A stretch of DNA of 64,000 nucleotides from Anaeromyxobacter sp. (GCA_016718565.1 JADKCZ010000001.1:1116001-1180000), one strand, 5' to 3'. Positions 28,701 through 38,570 are shown, numbered from the stretch's first letter. Notes: generated from the sequence alone by a model not told the origin. Numbers and translations: made by a program.

Positions 28701-31699
28701 GCGGCACCTCCTTCGCGCTTCCAGGCGCGGGCCAGGTCGGCCACCGGGGCGTCCACCAGCGGGGCGTCGCCCAGGGCCACCTTGAGGCGCGGCGAGGCGG
28801 TGAACGACCCGATGACGGCGTGGGGGGCGGCGCCCAGCTGCTTGCGCAGGCGGTCCATCCGCTCCGGCCGGCAGGCCAGCAGCAGCCGGCCCGGCGTCTC
28901 GCCGTACAGCAGCCCCTCCCAGCTGGTGCCGGGCGCGCAGGGCGCCATGGAGAGGTTGACCCCCAGGCCCATGCCGCTGGCGCGGGCCATCAGGAAGAGC
29001 GAGGTGGCCAGGCCGCCGCGGCCGACGGCGTGGGCCGCCACCACCAGCTCGTCGCGGATGGCGCGGGCCACCGCCTCGTAGCGGGGCCAGAACTCGGCGG
29101 GGCGGCAGCGGGGCACCTCGCCGCCGCGCAGCCCGCGGGCGCCGGCCCACTCGGTGCCGCCCAGCTCCTCGCGGCTGTCCCCCACCAGGATGAGCACCTC
29201 GCCCACCACCGCCGCCTCCAGGGTGACGGCGCGGCGCACGTCGGGCACCAGCGCGATGGTGGAGGCCAGCAGGGTGGGCGGGATGGAGATGCGCACGCCG
29301 CCCACCACCGCGTCGTTCTTCATCGAGTCCTTGCCGCTGATGAGCGGCACGCCGTAGGCCACGCAGATCTCGGAGAGCCCCTTGGAGGCCCGCACCAGCT
29401 GGGCCGCCTTCTGCGCGGCGTCCGGGTTGGTGGGGCCCGGCAGCGGGTCCGGCCAGCAGTAGTTGTCGAGCGCGGCGATGCGGTCGGCCCGCGCGCCGGC
29501 GCAGACCACCCGGCGCACCGCCAGGTCCACCCCGGCCTGGGCCATGGCGTGGGCGTCGTGGTCGGAGTAGCCGGGGAAGACCGCCTCGGAGACGGCGTAG
29601 CCGTGCGGCGCGGCGTCGTGGGCGATCATGAAGACGGCGGCGTCCGAGGGGACGTCGCGGTGCACGCCCACCCAGGGCTTCACCACCGAGAGGGCCTTCA
29701 CCTCGTGGTCGTAGGTGCGGCCGAGCTGCTCCGAGGAGCACAGGTTGTCGCGCCCCAGGAAGGCCGCCAGCAGCGCCGAGCCCGCGGCGGCGTCGGCCGG
29801 CTGGGCCAGCGGGGGGGCCGGCCGGTGCGGTGGCGGGGTCCACACGGCCTCGATGACCAGCCCGGGGTCGCCGTCGTGCAGGAAGGCCAGCGGCAGCAGC
29901 GCCACCACCTCGGCCCCGAAGCGGACCTCCAGGTGGCCGTCGTCGGTGAAGGCGCCCAGGTCGGTGGCCTCCACCTCGCGCAGCCGCGCCAGCTCGAGCA
30001 GCGCCGGCAGCTGGTCGGGCGGCACCGCCAGCGTCATGCGCTCCTGCGCCTCGGAGACCAGGATCTCCCAGGGGGCCAGCCCCTGGTACTTGAGCGGCGC
30101 GCGCGCCAGGTCCAGCCAGGCGCCGCCGGGCTGGGTGGCCATCTCGCCCACCGAGGAGGAGAGGCCGCCGGCGCCGTTGTCGGTGATGGCCGAGTAGAGC
30201 CCGCGATCGCGCGCCTCCAGCAGGAAGTCGAACATCATCTTCTGCGTGATGGGATCGCCGATCTGCACGGCCTGCACCGGGCTCTCCTCGGTGAGCTCGG
30301 CCGAGGAGAAGGTGGCGCCGTGGATGCCGTCCTTGCCGATGCGCCCGCCCACCATGACGATGCGGTCGCCCGGCCTGGCCAGCTTCACGTGGGTGGGGCG
30401 GCCCGCCGAGACGGCCGGCATGCGCCCGACCGTGCCGCAGTAGACCAGCGGCTTGCCCAGGTAGCGCTCGTCGAAGTACTCCCAGCCGCGCCCGTAGGGG
30501 ATGCCGGACTGGTTGCCGCCGTCGATGACGCCGTGGTGCACGCCCTCGCGGATGCGGCGGGGGTGGAGCAGGCCCGGCGGCAGCTCGCCCGCCCAGCCGG
30601 GCGGGCCGAAGCAGTAGCCCCACACGTTGGAGAGCAGGTCGGCCCCCAGCCCGGTGCCGAAGGGGTCGCGGTTGACGCCCACGATGCCGGTCATGGCGCC
30701 GCCGTACGGGTCGAGCGCCGAGGGGCTGTTGTGGGTCTCCACCTTGAAGACCAGGTGGTAGGCGTCGGTGGCGGCGATGACGCCGGCGTTGTCGTGGAAC
30801 ACCGACACCAGCCAGCTCTTCCCCTCGCGGGCCACGATGGCCTCGTCCACCGCCGCGGTGGTGCCGCGGATGTAGCGCTTGAAGAGCGAGCGGATCTCCT
30901 CGGGCGGCTGCCCGGGCTCGCGGTAGGTGATGGTGGCGTTGAAGATCTTGTGCTTGCAGTGCTCCGACCAGGTCTGGGCCAGGCACTCCAGCTCGGCGTC
31001 GGTGGGGGCGGCGCCCAGGCCGGCCGCGGCGCGGCGCGGCGTGGCGGCGGCCCGCTCGAAGTGGGCGCGGATGGTGCGCAGCTCCTCGACGGAGAGGGCC
31101 AGCAGCTTCTCGCGGGAGAGCCGCGCCAGCGCGGCGTCGTCCAGCCCGGCCAGCGGCGCCGGCAGGGTGGGGCGGGGCGGGTGCTCCACCACGCGCGGCA
31201 CGGTCAGGTCGGGCGGGGCGGCCTGCCACTCGGCGTGGGTGGCCACCACGATGCGCTCGATCACCTCGTTGGCGAGGAGCCGGGTGGCGATGAGGGTGGC
31301 CTGCGCCTTGGTCACGCCGGAGAGCAGGTAGAGGCGCGAGGCGTAGACGGCGGCGTGGTCGCCCAGGGGGCGGCCCAGCAGGTCCTGGATGGCCACCAGG
31401 GCGGACTTGCCCACCGGGTCGGTCACGCCCGGCTTGGTGCCCACCGACACCACCACGTCGAAGGGGCCGTCCTCGAGGCGGCCCACCGCGCCCTGGCGCA
31501 CCACCGGGCCGGCCAGCTCGGCGGCCACCCGGGCCGCCTCGGCGGGCGGCAGGGCCGGCTCCACGTGGAAGACGTCCCGGGTGCGGACGGCGGCCACGGC
31601 CAGGCCGAGGTGCTCCCGGATGGCGCGAGCGACGGAGAGCCCGCGGCTGTCGGCGAAGCTGGCGCGGGTGGCGATCTCGATGCGGGTGACGTCGGCCAC
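28697..31699 (-). CDS. purL: Phosphoribosylformylglycinamidine synthase with fused N-terminal PurS-like domains
   Basis: ATP-dependent conversion of FGAR to FGAM. The 1000-residue product is longer than the small PurL (about 750) and shorter than the large fused PurL (about 1300, which includes the glutaminase). The N-terminus holds two PurS-like modules: about 4-72 (RIEIATRASFADSRGLSVAR) and about 80-153 (SVGTKPGVTDPVGKSA, then LLANEVIERIVVAT). The PurL core follows with TWSEHCKHKIFNA, VFKVETHNSPSALDPYGGA, DNGAGGLSSSVGEMA and SGKDSMKND. Since purQ is separate, this is a PurS-PurS-PurL fusion. A TATAAG hexamer on the minus strand (31730-31735) may be its -10 element. Confidence 0.93.
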   Translation of the reverse strand: MADVTRIEIATRASFADSRGLSVARAIREHLGLAVAAVRTRDVFHVEPALPPAEAARVAAELAGPVVRQGAVGRLEDGPFDVVVSVGTKPGVTDPVGKSALVAIQDLLGRPLGDHAAVYASRLYLLSGVTKAQATLIATRLLANEVIERIVVATHAEWQAAPPDLTVPRVVEHPPRPTLPAPLAGLDDAALARLSREKLLALSVEELRTIRAHFERAAATPRRAAAGLGAAPTDAELECLAQTWSEHCKHKIFNATITYREPGQPPEEIRSLFKRYIRGTTAAVDEAIVAREGKSWLVSVFHDNAGVIAATDAYHLVFKVETHNSPSALDPYGGAMTGIVGVNRDPFGTGLGADLLSNVWGYCFGPPGWAGELPPGLLHPRRIREGVHHGVIDGGNQSGIPYGRGWEYFDERYLGKPLVYCGTVGRMPAVSAGRPTHVKLARPGDRIVMVGGRIGKDGIHGATFSSAELTEESPVQAVQIGDPITQKMMFDFLLEARDRGLYSAITDNGAGGLSSSVGEMATQPGGAWLDLARAPLKYQGLAPWEILVSEAQERMTLAVPPDQLPALLELARLREVEATDLGAFTDDGHLEVRFGAEVVALLPLAFLHDGDPGLVIEAVWTPPPHRPAPPLAQPADAAAGSALLAAFLGRDNLCSSEQLGRTYDHEVKALSVVKPWVGVHRDVPSDAAVFMIAHDAAPHGYAVSEAVFPGYSDHDAHAMAQAGVDLAVRRVVCAGARADRIAALDNYCWPDPLPGPTNPDAAQKAAQLVRASKGLSEICVAYGVPLISGKDSMKNDAVVGGVRISIPPTLLASTIALVPDVRRAVTLEAAVVGEVLILVGDSREELGGTEWAGARGLRGGEVPRCRPAEFWPRYEAVARAIRDELVVAAHAVGRGGLATSLFLMARASGMGLGVNLSMAPCAPGTSWEGLLYGETPGRLLLACRPERMDRLRKQLGAAPHAVIGSFTASPRLKVALGDAPLVDAPVADLARAWKREGGAA

Positions 31700-31833
31700 G
31701 GGTGGCGGAACCTTTCGGAAAGAGGCGTCCTTATACCCGATCCGGCATGGGTGGTGGAGTCATCGCACGGGCCGCGGGGCAGGCCCGCTGCGCCGTTCGG
31801 GGGGCGCCCTCGGGCGGCCGGGAACGGCGGGCC

Positions 31834-34506
31834 TCATGGCCGCGGCGCCAGGGCCGGACGCCCGGCCAGCAGGGCCTCGAAGGCCGGGTCGCCGCGCAGC
31901 GCGGCGAAGCGCGGGTCGACCCGGAGCGAGGCGGCGGTGAAGAGGCCGTCGGGGCGCGCCAGCACCGCCCCGAGCGCGGCCAGCGCCTCCTCGCGCCGCC
32001 CGGCGGCGGCGGCGATCTCGGCGGTGAAGCGCAGCACGCCCCCGCGGCGCTGCTCGTCCTGCACCTCGCCCTGCAGCCGGCGCAGGGTGGCCAGCGCCTC
32101 GTCGGCCCGGCCCAGGCCGGCCAGCGCCCGGGCCCGCAGCACCTGCAGGAGCGGGTCGCCCGGCGCCTGCGCCAGCCGCGCGGCCAGGGCCACCTCGGCC
32201 GCCTGGAAGGCCGCCCGGGCCTCCGCCGCGTGGCCCAGGGTGGCGTGCGCCGCGCCGAGCACGTAGGCCCGCGGCAGGAAGGGGGCCGAGGAGAAGGGCT
32301 CGCGCAGCCGCCCGGCCTCGGCCAGCAGGAGCGCCTCCTCCGGCAGGAAGGTGAGCAGCTGCAGGAGCGACATGGCGCCGTCGCCGCCGGCCGGCAGGTC
32401 GCGGGGCAGCAGCGCCGCCGCCCGGCGGGCCGCCGTGAGGTCGCCGTCGCGCCAGGCCGGCAGCAGCGCGCAGCTCACCAGGGCGTGCACGTCGCCCGGC
32501 TCGGCCGCCAGGGCCTGGGCGCAGCCGCGGGCGGCCAGGTCGTAGCGCCGCAGGAAGGTGGCCTGCCGGGCCAGCTCCACCGCCACGTAGAAGGAGCGCG
32601 GGTCGAGGTCGAGCGCCGCCGTCAGCTGGGTCAGCCCCTCCTCCACCGCGCCGGTGGCGGTGAGCAGCATGCCGAGCAGGTTGCGCGCCAGGGCGTCGCC
32701 GGGTGCGCCCGCCACCGCCAGCCGCAGCTCGGCGACCGCGCCGGCCGGGTCGTCCTCGCAGTCCACCAGCACCCGGCCCAGGGCGGCGTGGGCCAGGGGC
32801 AGCCGCGCCTCCAGCGCCCGGGCCCGGTCGGCGTGGCGCCGGGCGCCCGGGCAGTCCTTGCGGTCCTCGGCCAGCAGGATGGCCAGCTGGGCGTGGGCCA
32901 CCGCGAAGGCCGGGTCGCGCGCCAGCGCCTTCTGGAAGAGCTCCCCGGCCTGGGTGTTGTCGGCCTCCACCCCCACCGAGCGCTGCCAGGTGTAGAGGCC
33001 GCGCCGGTACAGCTCGAGCGCCTGGGCGTCGCGGCTGGGCGGCCGCGACAGGTCGTCGCGCTCGCGGGCCGTCAGGGCGGCGCCCAGGGTGCGGGCGATC
33101 TCCAGCGCCACCTCGGTCTGGATGGCGAAGACGTCGCCGGCGTCGCGGTCGTACCGCTCGGCCCACCGCTCCTGGCCGGTGCGCGGGTCCACCAGGTGGG
33201 CCTGCACGCGCACCCGCTGGCCGGCGCGCTGCACCGTCCCCTCCACCAGCGCGGTCACCCCCAGCGCCCCGGCGATGGCGGCCAGGTCGCGCCCGCCCCC
33301 CCGGAAGCCCAGCACCGAGCCGCGGGCGATGACCTTCAGCCCCGGCAGCCGTGCCAGCTGGGTGATGAGCTCGCCGTGGATCCCCTCGGCGAAGACCTGG
33401 TCGTCGGGGGAGGTGGAGAGGCTGTCGAAGGGGAGCACCGCCACCGAGGGCGGTCCAGCGCCGGCCGGCCGCGCGCCGGCGCCGCCCCACCAGGTGAGGC
33501 CGGCCCCCACCAGCAGGCCGACGGCCACCCCCAGCGCCGTGAGCGCGGCCAGGCGCCGCGGCGGGCGCCGGGGCACCGGCAGGGCCACGGTGAGGCTGGT
33601 GTCGCCGGGCGCCAGCAGGCGCCGCTCGGCCTCCAGCAGCGCCACCACCTCGGCGGCGCGGCGCGGCCGGTCGGCCGGGTCCTGGGCCAGCAGCCGGCCG
33701 ACCAGGTCGCCCAGGCCCGGCGCCGCCGGCACCGGGAGCGCGGGGGCGGCGCGGCCGGCCCGGCAGGCGGCGCCGTCCTCGCCGAAGGGGAGCTCGCCGG
33801 AGAGCAGCTCGTGCAGCAGCACCCCCAGGGCGAAGAGGTCGGTGCGCTGGTCCTCGGGGGCGCCGTGCCACTGCTCCGGCGCCATGCAGGCCGGCGTGCC
33901 GCCGGCGGCCCGCTGCCACCCGAAGGCGTGGGCCATGCCGAAGTCGAGCACCTTCACCGCGCCGCCCTCGCAGAGGAAGACGTTGGAGGGCTTGAGGTCG
34001 CGGTGGATCACCCCCTCGTCGTGGGCGTGGGCCAGGCCGCGCGCCACCTCGGCGGCGATGCGGACGGCCTCCGGGAGCGCCACCGGGCCCGCCGCCAGGC
34101 GCTCCGCCAGGGTCTGCCCGCGCAGCAGCTCGAGCACCAGGTACGGGCCGCTGTCGCAGGTGCCGGCGTCGTAGAGCGTCACCAGGTTGGGGTGCTGCAG
34201 CCGGGCCACCGCCTCGGCCTCCCGCAGCAGCCGCGCCCCGCCATGGCTGGCGCGGCCGGGCCGCACCACCTTGAAGGCCACCAGCCGCAAGAGCTCGGTG
34301 TCCTGCGCTTCCCACACCACGCCGAAGCCGCCTCGCCCCAGCTCGCGCCGGAGCTCGAAGCGGCCGATGCGCTGCCCGGCCGAGAGGAGCGCCTTCCAGG
34401 CGTCGGCGGCGTCCGGCACCGCGGCCAGCTCGCCGAGCAGCCGCGACAGGGCCGAGGGGCGGACCCCTGGACCGGGCGGGGTGGTGGCGTCGTCGTCGGT
34501 GGCCAC
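31834..34506 (-). CDS. Ser/Thr protein kinase with transmembrane helix, TolB/CadC-like module and TPR repeats
   Basis: The 890-residue product has a Hanks kinase domain (about 47-295): GRGGFG loop, K79, HRDLKPSN with D170, DFG from D188, and TPACMAPEQ. A membrane span lies at about 319-339. A module starting PSVAVLPFDSLSTSPDD with GIHGELITQLARLPGL and LVEGTVQRAGQRVRV follows; this is the TolB N-terminal/FlgO-like segment often placed between kinases or regulators and TPRs. The rest is TPR repeats. The N-terminal helix (LSRLLGELA) matches that of the kinase at 5371-8646, so the two are paralogues. GTG 34506 is the best start, though its ribosome-binding site is poor. Confidence 0.9.
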   Translation of the reverse strand: MATDDDATTPPGPGVRPSALSRLLGELAAVPDAADAWKALLSAGQRIGRFELRRELGRGGFGVVWEAQDTELLRLVAFKVVRPGRASHGGARLLREAEAVARLQHPNLVTLYDAGTCDSGPYLVLELLRGQTLAERLAAGPVALPEAVRIAAEVARGLAHAHDEGVIHRDLKPSNVFLCEGGAVKVLDFGMAHAFGWQRAAGGTPACMAPEQWHGAPEDQRTDLFALGVLLHELLSGELPFGEDGAACRAGRAAPALPVPAAPGLGDLVGRLLAQDPADRPRRAAEVVALLEAERRLLAPGDTSLTVALPVPRRPPRRLAALTALGVAVGLLVGAGLTWWGGAGARPAGAGPPSVAVLPFDSLSTSPDDQVFAEGIHGELITQLARLPGLKVIARGSVLGFRGGGRDLAAIAGALGVTALVEGTVQRAGQRVRVQAHLVDPRTGQERWAERYDRDAGDVFAIQTEVALEIARTLGAALTARERDDLSRPPSRDAQALELYRRGLYTWQRSVGVEADNTQAGELFQKALARDPAFAVAHAQLAILLAEDRKDCPGARRHADRARALEARLPLAHAALGRVLVDCEDDPAGAVAELRLAVAGAPGDALARNLLGMLLTATGAVEEGLTQLTAALDLDPRSFYVAVELARQATFLRRYDLAARGCAQALAAEPGDVHALVSCALLPAWRDGDLTAARRAAALLPRDLPAGGDGAMSLLQLLTFLPEEALLLAEAGRLREPFSSAPFLPRAYVLGAAHATLGHAAEARAAFQAAEVALAARLAQAPGDPLLQVLRARALAGLGRADEALATLRRLQGEVQDEQRRGGVLRFTAEIAAAAGRREEALAALGAVLARPDGLFTAASLRVDPRFAALRGDPAFEALLAGRPALAPRP

Positions 34507-34661
34507 GGGGGGGAGGCCCGCCGGGGCAAGGACCGACGGAGGGTCCAGCCTGTCACGACCGCTCGGACCCGGGCAAGGGCTCGGGACGGGGCTCGGGTGG
34601 CGCGGCCGGGCCTTCGGCGCGCGCCCGACCGGAGCAGGCCCCCGGCGGACGCGCTGGCCGC

Positions 34662-36176
34662 TCAGGGCTGCGGCGGCCAGGCGAAGAGGTCGGTCCCCTC
34701 CGGCCCGGCGCCGGCCCGGGTCATGGCGAAGAGCGAGGTGAAGGCGGCGTCGCCGCCCACCAGCCCGACGTAGTCGCCGAGGAAGTAGCCGGGCACCTGC
34801 GGCGCGCGCCGCAGGTCGAAGGGCCCGCCCACCGGCGCCTCGGTGAAGGTGGCCCCGCCGTCGTCGGAGGTGGCCAGCCAGCGCGTGGCCGGCCACAGGG
34901 CGGCGTCCCAGGCGGCGTCGGGCCGCAGGTCGTAGTAGCCCACGCCGACCCGGCCGCTCCCGGCCACCGCCACCGCCGCGGTGAAGGCCGGCGCGCTGCC
35001 GTCGCCGTTCACCCGCACCGGCGCGGACCAGGTGACCCCGCCGTCCTGCGAGCGCGACAGCGCGATGCCGTCGCGCACCCCGCCGCTGAAGCGGCCGTCC
35101 TGCCAGACCACGTAGAGGTGGCCGCTGGCCCGGTCCACCGCGATGCCGGGCACGATGTCGCCGCCGCGGACGACGCGCCCGCCGGCCGGGTCCACCACCC
35201 CCACGCTCCGCCAGTCGGCCACCGTGATCGGCGCCCCCCAGGTCAGCCCCGCGTCCGCCGAGCGGAGCACCGCCACCTCCACCAGCGGGGCCACCTGGCT
35301 CGACTGGAGGATGAGGATCAGCAGGTTCACCAGCGTCCCGTCCGGTGCCACCACGATCTGGCTGGAGATGGTCTGGGCGTCCGGGCCCGGGTCGTGGAGC
35401 ACCGCCGGGGCCTCCCAGCTGAGGCCGTCGTCGGTGCTGCGGGCGAGGTAGGCCGGGCCGGTGGCGAGCGCCGGCGGGCCGGTCAGGCCGGCCAGCCGGT
35501 CCCAGACCGCGTAGAGGTGCCCCGGCCGGATGGGATCGGCGGTCAGGGTGCACTTGTCGAGGGTCAGGTCGGGATCGGCGGTGGTGGCCAGCGTCCGCGG
35601 CGCCCCCCAGGTGAGGCCGCCGTCGGTGGAGCGGCTGGCGAGGATGGCGCTCCGGGCGGTCGACGGGTCGGTGCCCGGGTTGTCGAAGGCCAGCGCCAGC
35701 TGGTGCACCGTGGCCGCGCCGGGGGCCAGGGCCAGCCACGGGTCGCTGGCCCGCAGGTAGGCGCCGCCGGCCAGCGTCCCGCCCGAGCAGACCGTGAAGG
35801 GGGCCTGGCTGCGGGTCCAGGTGCGCCCGCCGTCGAAGGACGCCGCCACGCCCAGCCCGTTGGCGCCGCCGCCCAGCCAGCGGTCCTGCTGCCAGGCGGC
35901 CACCAGGTGCGAGGGGTCCTCTGCGTCGAGGACGAGGTGCGGCTCGACCTCGGCGCCGAGGAAGAGGGTGGCGCCGGCCGCGGGCGGGTTGCAGCCGGCC
36001 GGGTAGGGCGAGGGGCCGGAGACCAGCAGCGGCTCGACCAGCGGGGCCGGCCAGCGCTCCGCGGGGGCGTCGTGGCACCCGGCGGCGCCCGCGGCGAGCA
36101 GGGCGAGCAGGACCGCGGGGGCCGGTCCGGCCGGCGACGGCTTGCGGGAGCGCGCCATCCCTGGGCCGCTGGTCAC
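34662..36176 (-). CDS. Exported BNR/sialidase-type beta-propeller lipoprotein
   Basis: About 500 residues, with a lipoprotein signal (AVLLALLAAGAAGC) and then repeated Asp-box-like blocks: SFDGGRTWTRSQ, STDGGLTWGAPR, STDDGLSWEAP, SADAGLTWGAP, SQDGGVTWSAP and SDDGGATFTEAP. These are typical six-bladed BNR propeller motifs. No sialidase Arg triad or catalytic Tyr/Glu can be assigned, so enzyme activity is not claimed. GTG 36176 overlaps the upstream stop by 4 nt, the usual pattern here; ATG 36158 is an alternative that also leaves a good signal peptide. It is probably in one operon with its upstream neighbour. Confidence 0.85.
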   Translation of the reverse strand: MTSGPGMARSRKPSPAGPAPAVLLALLAAGAAGCHDAPAERWPAPLVEPLLVSGPSPYPAGCNPPAAGATLFLGAEVEPHLVLDAEDPSHLVAAWQQDRWLGGGANGLGVAASFDGGRTWTRSQAPFTVCSGGTLAGGAYLRASDPWLALAPGAATVHQLALAFDNPGTDPSTARSAILASRSTDGGLTWGAPRTLATTADPDLTLDKCTLTADPIRPGHLYAVWDRLAGLTGPPALATGPAYLARSTDDGLSWEAPAVLHDPGPDAQTISSQIVVAPDGTLVNLLILILQSSQVAPLVEVAVLRSADAGLTWGAPITVADWRSVGVVDPAGGRVVRGGDIVPGIAVDRASGHLYVVWQDGRFSGGVRDGIALSRSQDGGVTWSAPVRVNGDGSAPAFTAAVAVAGSGRVGVGYYDLRPDAAWDAALWPATRWLATSDDGGATFTEAPVGGPFDLRRAPQVPGYFLGDYVGLVGGDAAFTSLFAMTRAGAGPEGTDLFAWPPQP

Positions 36177-37237
36177 CCGCCGCCGGCGCCCGGGGCGCCG
36201 GGCGAGAGCCGCTCCAGCAGCGCCTGCGCGCCCGGGTAGGAGCCGCGCAGCGAGAGGGTCCGCTGCAGGGCGCGGATGGCGCCGCCCCGGTCGCCGCTGC
36301 GCAGCAGGGCCACCGCCAGGTTGTACTGGATGTGCGCGCCGGCGGGATCGAGCCGCGAGGCCGCCACCAGCGAGTCGAGCGCCGCCGGCAGGTCGCCGGC
36401 CTTCAGGGCCAGGGCGCCGAGGTTGGCGTGCGGCGCCGAGAGCGCGGGATCCAGGGCGATGGCCTGCTGGTAGTGGCGCCGCGCCTCCTCCGGGCGCCCC
36501 TGCTGCGCCGCCGCGATGCCCAGGTTGTTCCAGGCCCGGGCGAAGGTGGGCTTGACGGCCACCGCCAGCCCGAACTGCCGGGCCGCCTCGCCCCAGTCCG
36601 GCGGCCCGCCTTGCTGGCGGGCCAGGTCCACCGCCTCGTAGCCGCGGTTGTTGTAGAAGTGGGCCAGGGCCTCCAGGTCGTCGAGGACGCGGTACCAGGT
36701 GAAGGGGCCGACCTGCTCGAAGTCGAGGCCGATCTTCTCCTGGCCGGTCATGACCATGGCGGTCACGTGGCCGAAGTTCACCGTGGTGCCGTCCTCGCCG
36801 TAGCGCGTCTCGTGCACCCGGCTGGAGGCGTCGATGTAGCGGGCGTCCAGCCCAACGTGGCGGGCCAGCCCGATGAAGACCGACGCCAGGGCCACGCAGT
36901 TGCCGCGCCCGGCCAGCAAGGCCTCGGCGCCGGTGGTGGTGGCGGCGGACTCGTAGCGCAGGCCGTAGAGGCTGGGATCGAAGAGCGCGGCCAGCAGCAG
37001 CTCCACCCGCTGGGCGTCCGTGTTGGCGTTGCGCACCAGGCGACGAGCGGAGGCCAGCGCGGCGGGCGGCAGCTCGAAGGGGACCACCACGTCTGCCGGC
37101 GGGAGCGCGGCGCCCCGGGTGGCCAGCTCGGACCGCAGGTCGGCCGGCGTGAAGACCTGCCGGGTGGCACCCGCGCACCCCGCGGCGCTCGACAGCGCGA
37201 TGGCCGCCAGGCAGGCGGCTCTGGCTCGACCCGTCAT
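36173..37237 (-). CDS. Lipoprotein with transglutaminase-like domain and TPR repeats
   Basis: The 354-residue product has a lipobox ending SAAGC (C21). A transglutaminase-like fold follows at about 70-180, with candidate triad C113 (GRGNCVALASVF), H156 (NFGHVTAM) and D171 (IGLDFE). TPR repeats cover about 215-345 (ARAWNNLGIAAAQQGRPEEA and later units). ATG 37237 has GAGG 6 nt upstream and is better than the in-frame GTG at 37249. The domain order resembles SirB1-like transglutaminase/TPR proteins. I infer a periplasmic, membrane-anchored role in protein or peptide processing or complex assembly. Confidence 0.82.
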   Translation of the reverse strand: MTGRARAACLAAIALSSAAGCAGATRQVFTPADLRSELATRGAALPPADVVVPFELPPAALASARRLVRNANTDAQRVELLLAALFDPSLYGLRYESAATTTGAEALLAGRGNCVALASVFIGLARHVGLDARYIDASSRVHETRYGEDGTTVNFGHVTAMVMTGQEKIGLDFEQVGPFTWYRVLDDLEALAHFYNNRGYEAVDLARQQGGPPDWGEAARQFGLAVAVKPTFARAWNNLGIAAAQQGRPEEARRHYQQAIALDPALSAPHANLGALALKAGDLPAALDSLVAASRLDPAGAHIQYNLAVALLRSGDRGGAIRALQRTLSLRGSYPGAQALLERLSPGAPGAGGG

Positions 37238-37363
37238 GGGAGGCCTCACATGACGATCAGCCTAACGAAGTCGCGCCGGGGATGCACGGCCGGGCCCCCC
37301 GGGAAAGGGGTGGCGTCCGGACGGGGGCCCTCCGAGGCCGGGAGGGGATCCGTCCGCGGCCGC

Positions 37364-38545
37364 TCAGGCCGCCGGCGCCGGGACCCGGTCCGACAGGGTG
37401 GACACCTCGGTCACCCGGCCGCCGCGCAGGTAGAGCCTGGGCACCCGCGCCGACAGGCCGGCCAGGATCTCCCAGGAGATGGTGTCCCCCAGCGCGGCCA
37501 GCTCGTCGGCGGTGACCTCCTCGGCGCCGTCGCGGCCGATGAGCGTGGCCACGTCGCCCACCTCGGCCTCCGGCACGGCCGTGACGTCCACCATGCACAT
37601 GTCCATGGCCACCCGGCCCACCACCGGGGCGCGACGGCCGCGCACCAGCAGGTGGGCCCGGTTGCCCAGGCCGCGCCGGTAGCCGTCGGCGTAGCCGCAC
37701 ATGACCAGCGCGACGCGGCTCGGGCGGGTGGCGGCCCAGGTGCGGCCGTACCCCACGGTGGCGCCGCGCTCCACCGGGAGCACCCGCGCCACCCGGGCCC
37801 GCAGCGCCAGCACCGGCCGGAGGGCCGCCTCGGTGCCGCACCAGGGGGCCGGCCGGTAGCCGTAGAGCGAGAGCCCGGCGCGCACCGCGTCGAGCGCCAT
37901 CTCGTGGTCGAGCAGCACCGAGGCCGAGGCGGCGCAGTGGCGCTCGGCCACGAAGGGGAGCCGCTCGGAGACCCGCTGGAGCACCTCGAACTGGCGCCGG
38001 GTGAAGCGCTGGTCGCCCTCCTCGGCGGCGGCGAAGTGGGTGAAGAGGCCGCGCACCTCGAGCCCGGGCAGGGCGCGGGCCCGCTCGGCCAGCGCCACGC
38101 AGTCCTCGGGCAGGAGGCCGTGGCGGTTGAGGCCGGTCTCCAGCTCCAGGTGGATGGGGATCCGCGCGCCGCGCCGGGCCGCCTCGGCGGACAGCGCCTC
38201 GGCCAGCGCCGGCGCGCCCACCGTGGGCATGAGGTCCAGGGCCACCACCCGGGCCGCGTCGGAGGGCGGCGTGTAGCCCACCACCAGGAGCGGGGCGGTC
38301 ACCCCGGCGCGCCGCAGCTCCTCGGCCTCGTCCACGCAGACCACCGCCAGGCCGTGGGCGCCGGCCGCCAGCGCGGCCCGCCCGCAGGCCACCGCGCCGT
38401 GGCCGTAGGCGTTGGCCTTGACCACCGCGTAGAGGCGGGCCGGCGCGGCCCGGCCGGCCAGCAGCGCGACGTTGGCGGCCAGGGCGTCGAGGTCGATCTC
38501 GGCCCAGCAGGGCCGGCCGGGGTAGGCCTCCGGGAGGTAGGGCAT
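37364..38545 (-). CDS. alr: Alanine racemase
   Basis: PLP enzyme interconverting L- and D-alanine for peptidoglycan. The 393-residue product has the PLP lysine K43 in VVKANAYGHG and the catalytic tyrosine Y266 in TVGYGRTW, with HLELETGLNRHG and MCGYADGYRRGL as further family blocks and DMCMVDVT near the C-terminus. Fold-type III layout and length are standard. ATG 38545 faces the hypothetical gene at 38650 across a 104-nt divergent gap that contains a 14-bp palindrome. Confidence 0.94.
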   Translation of the reverse strand: MPYLPEAYPGRPCWAEIDLDALAANVALLAGRAAPARLYAVVKANAYGHGAVACGRAALAAGAHGLAVVCVDEAEELRRAGVTAPLLVVGYTPPSDAARVVALDLMPTVGAPALAEALSAEAARRGARIPIHLELETGLNRHGLLPEDCVALAERARALPGLEVRGLFTHFAAAEEGDQRFTRRQFEVLQRVSERLPFVAERHCAASASVLLDHEMALDAVRAGLSLYGYRPAPWCGTEAALRPVLALRARVARVLPVERGATVGYGRTWAATRPSRVALVMCGYADGYRRGLGNRAHLLVRGRRAPVVGRVAMDMCMVDVTAVPEAEVGDVATLIGRDGAEEVTADELAALGDTISWEILAGLSARVPRLYLRGGRVTEVSTLSDRVPAPAA

Positions 38546-38556
38546 GCCACATGATA

Positions 38557-38570
38557 CGGCGGGCCCGCCG
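38557..38570. promoter_or_regulatory. Palindrome in the divergent alr / hypothetical-gene promoter region
   Basis: CGGCGGGCCCGCCG is a perfect 14-bp palindrome 12 nt upstream of the alr start codon and 80 nt before the divergent start. It could be an operator for either gene. All-G/C palindromes can arise by chance in this genome, so confidence is low. Confidence 0.3.
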
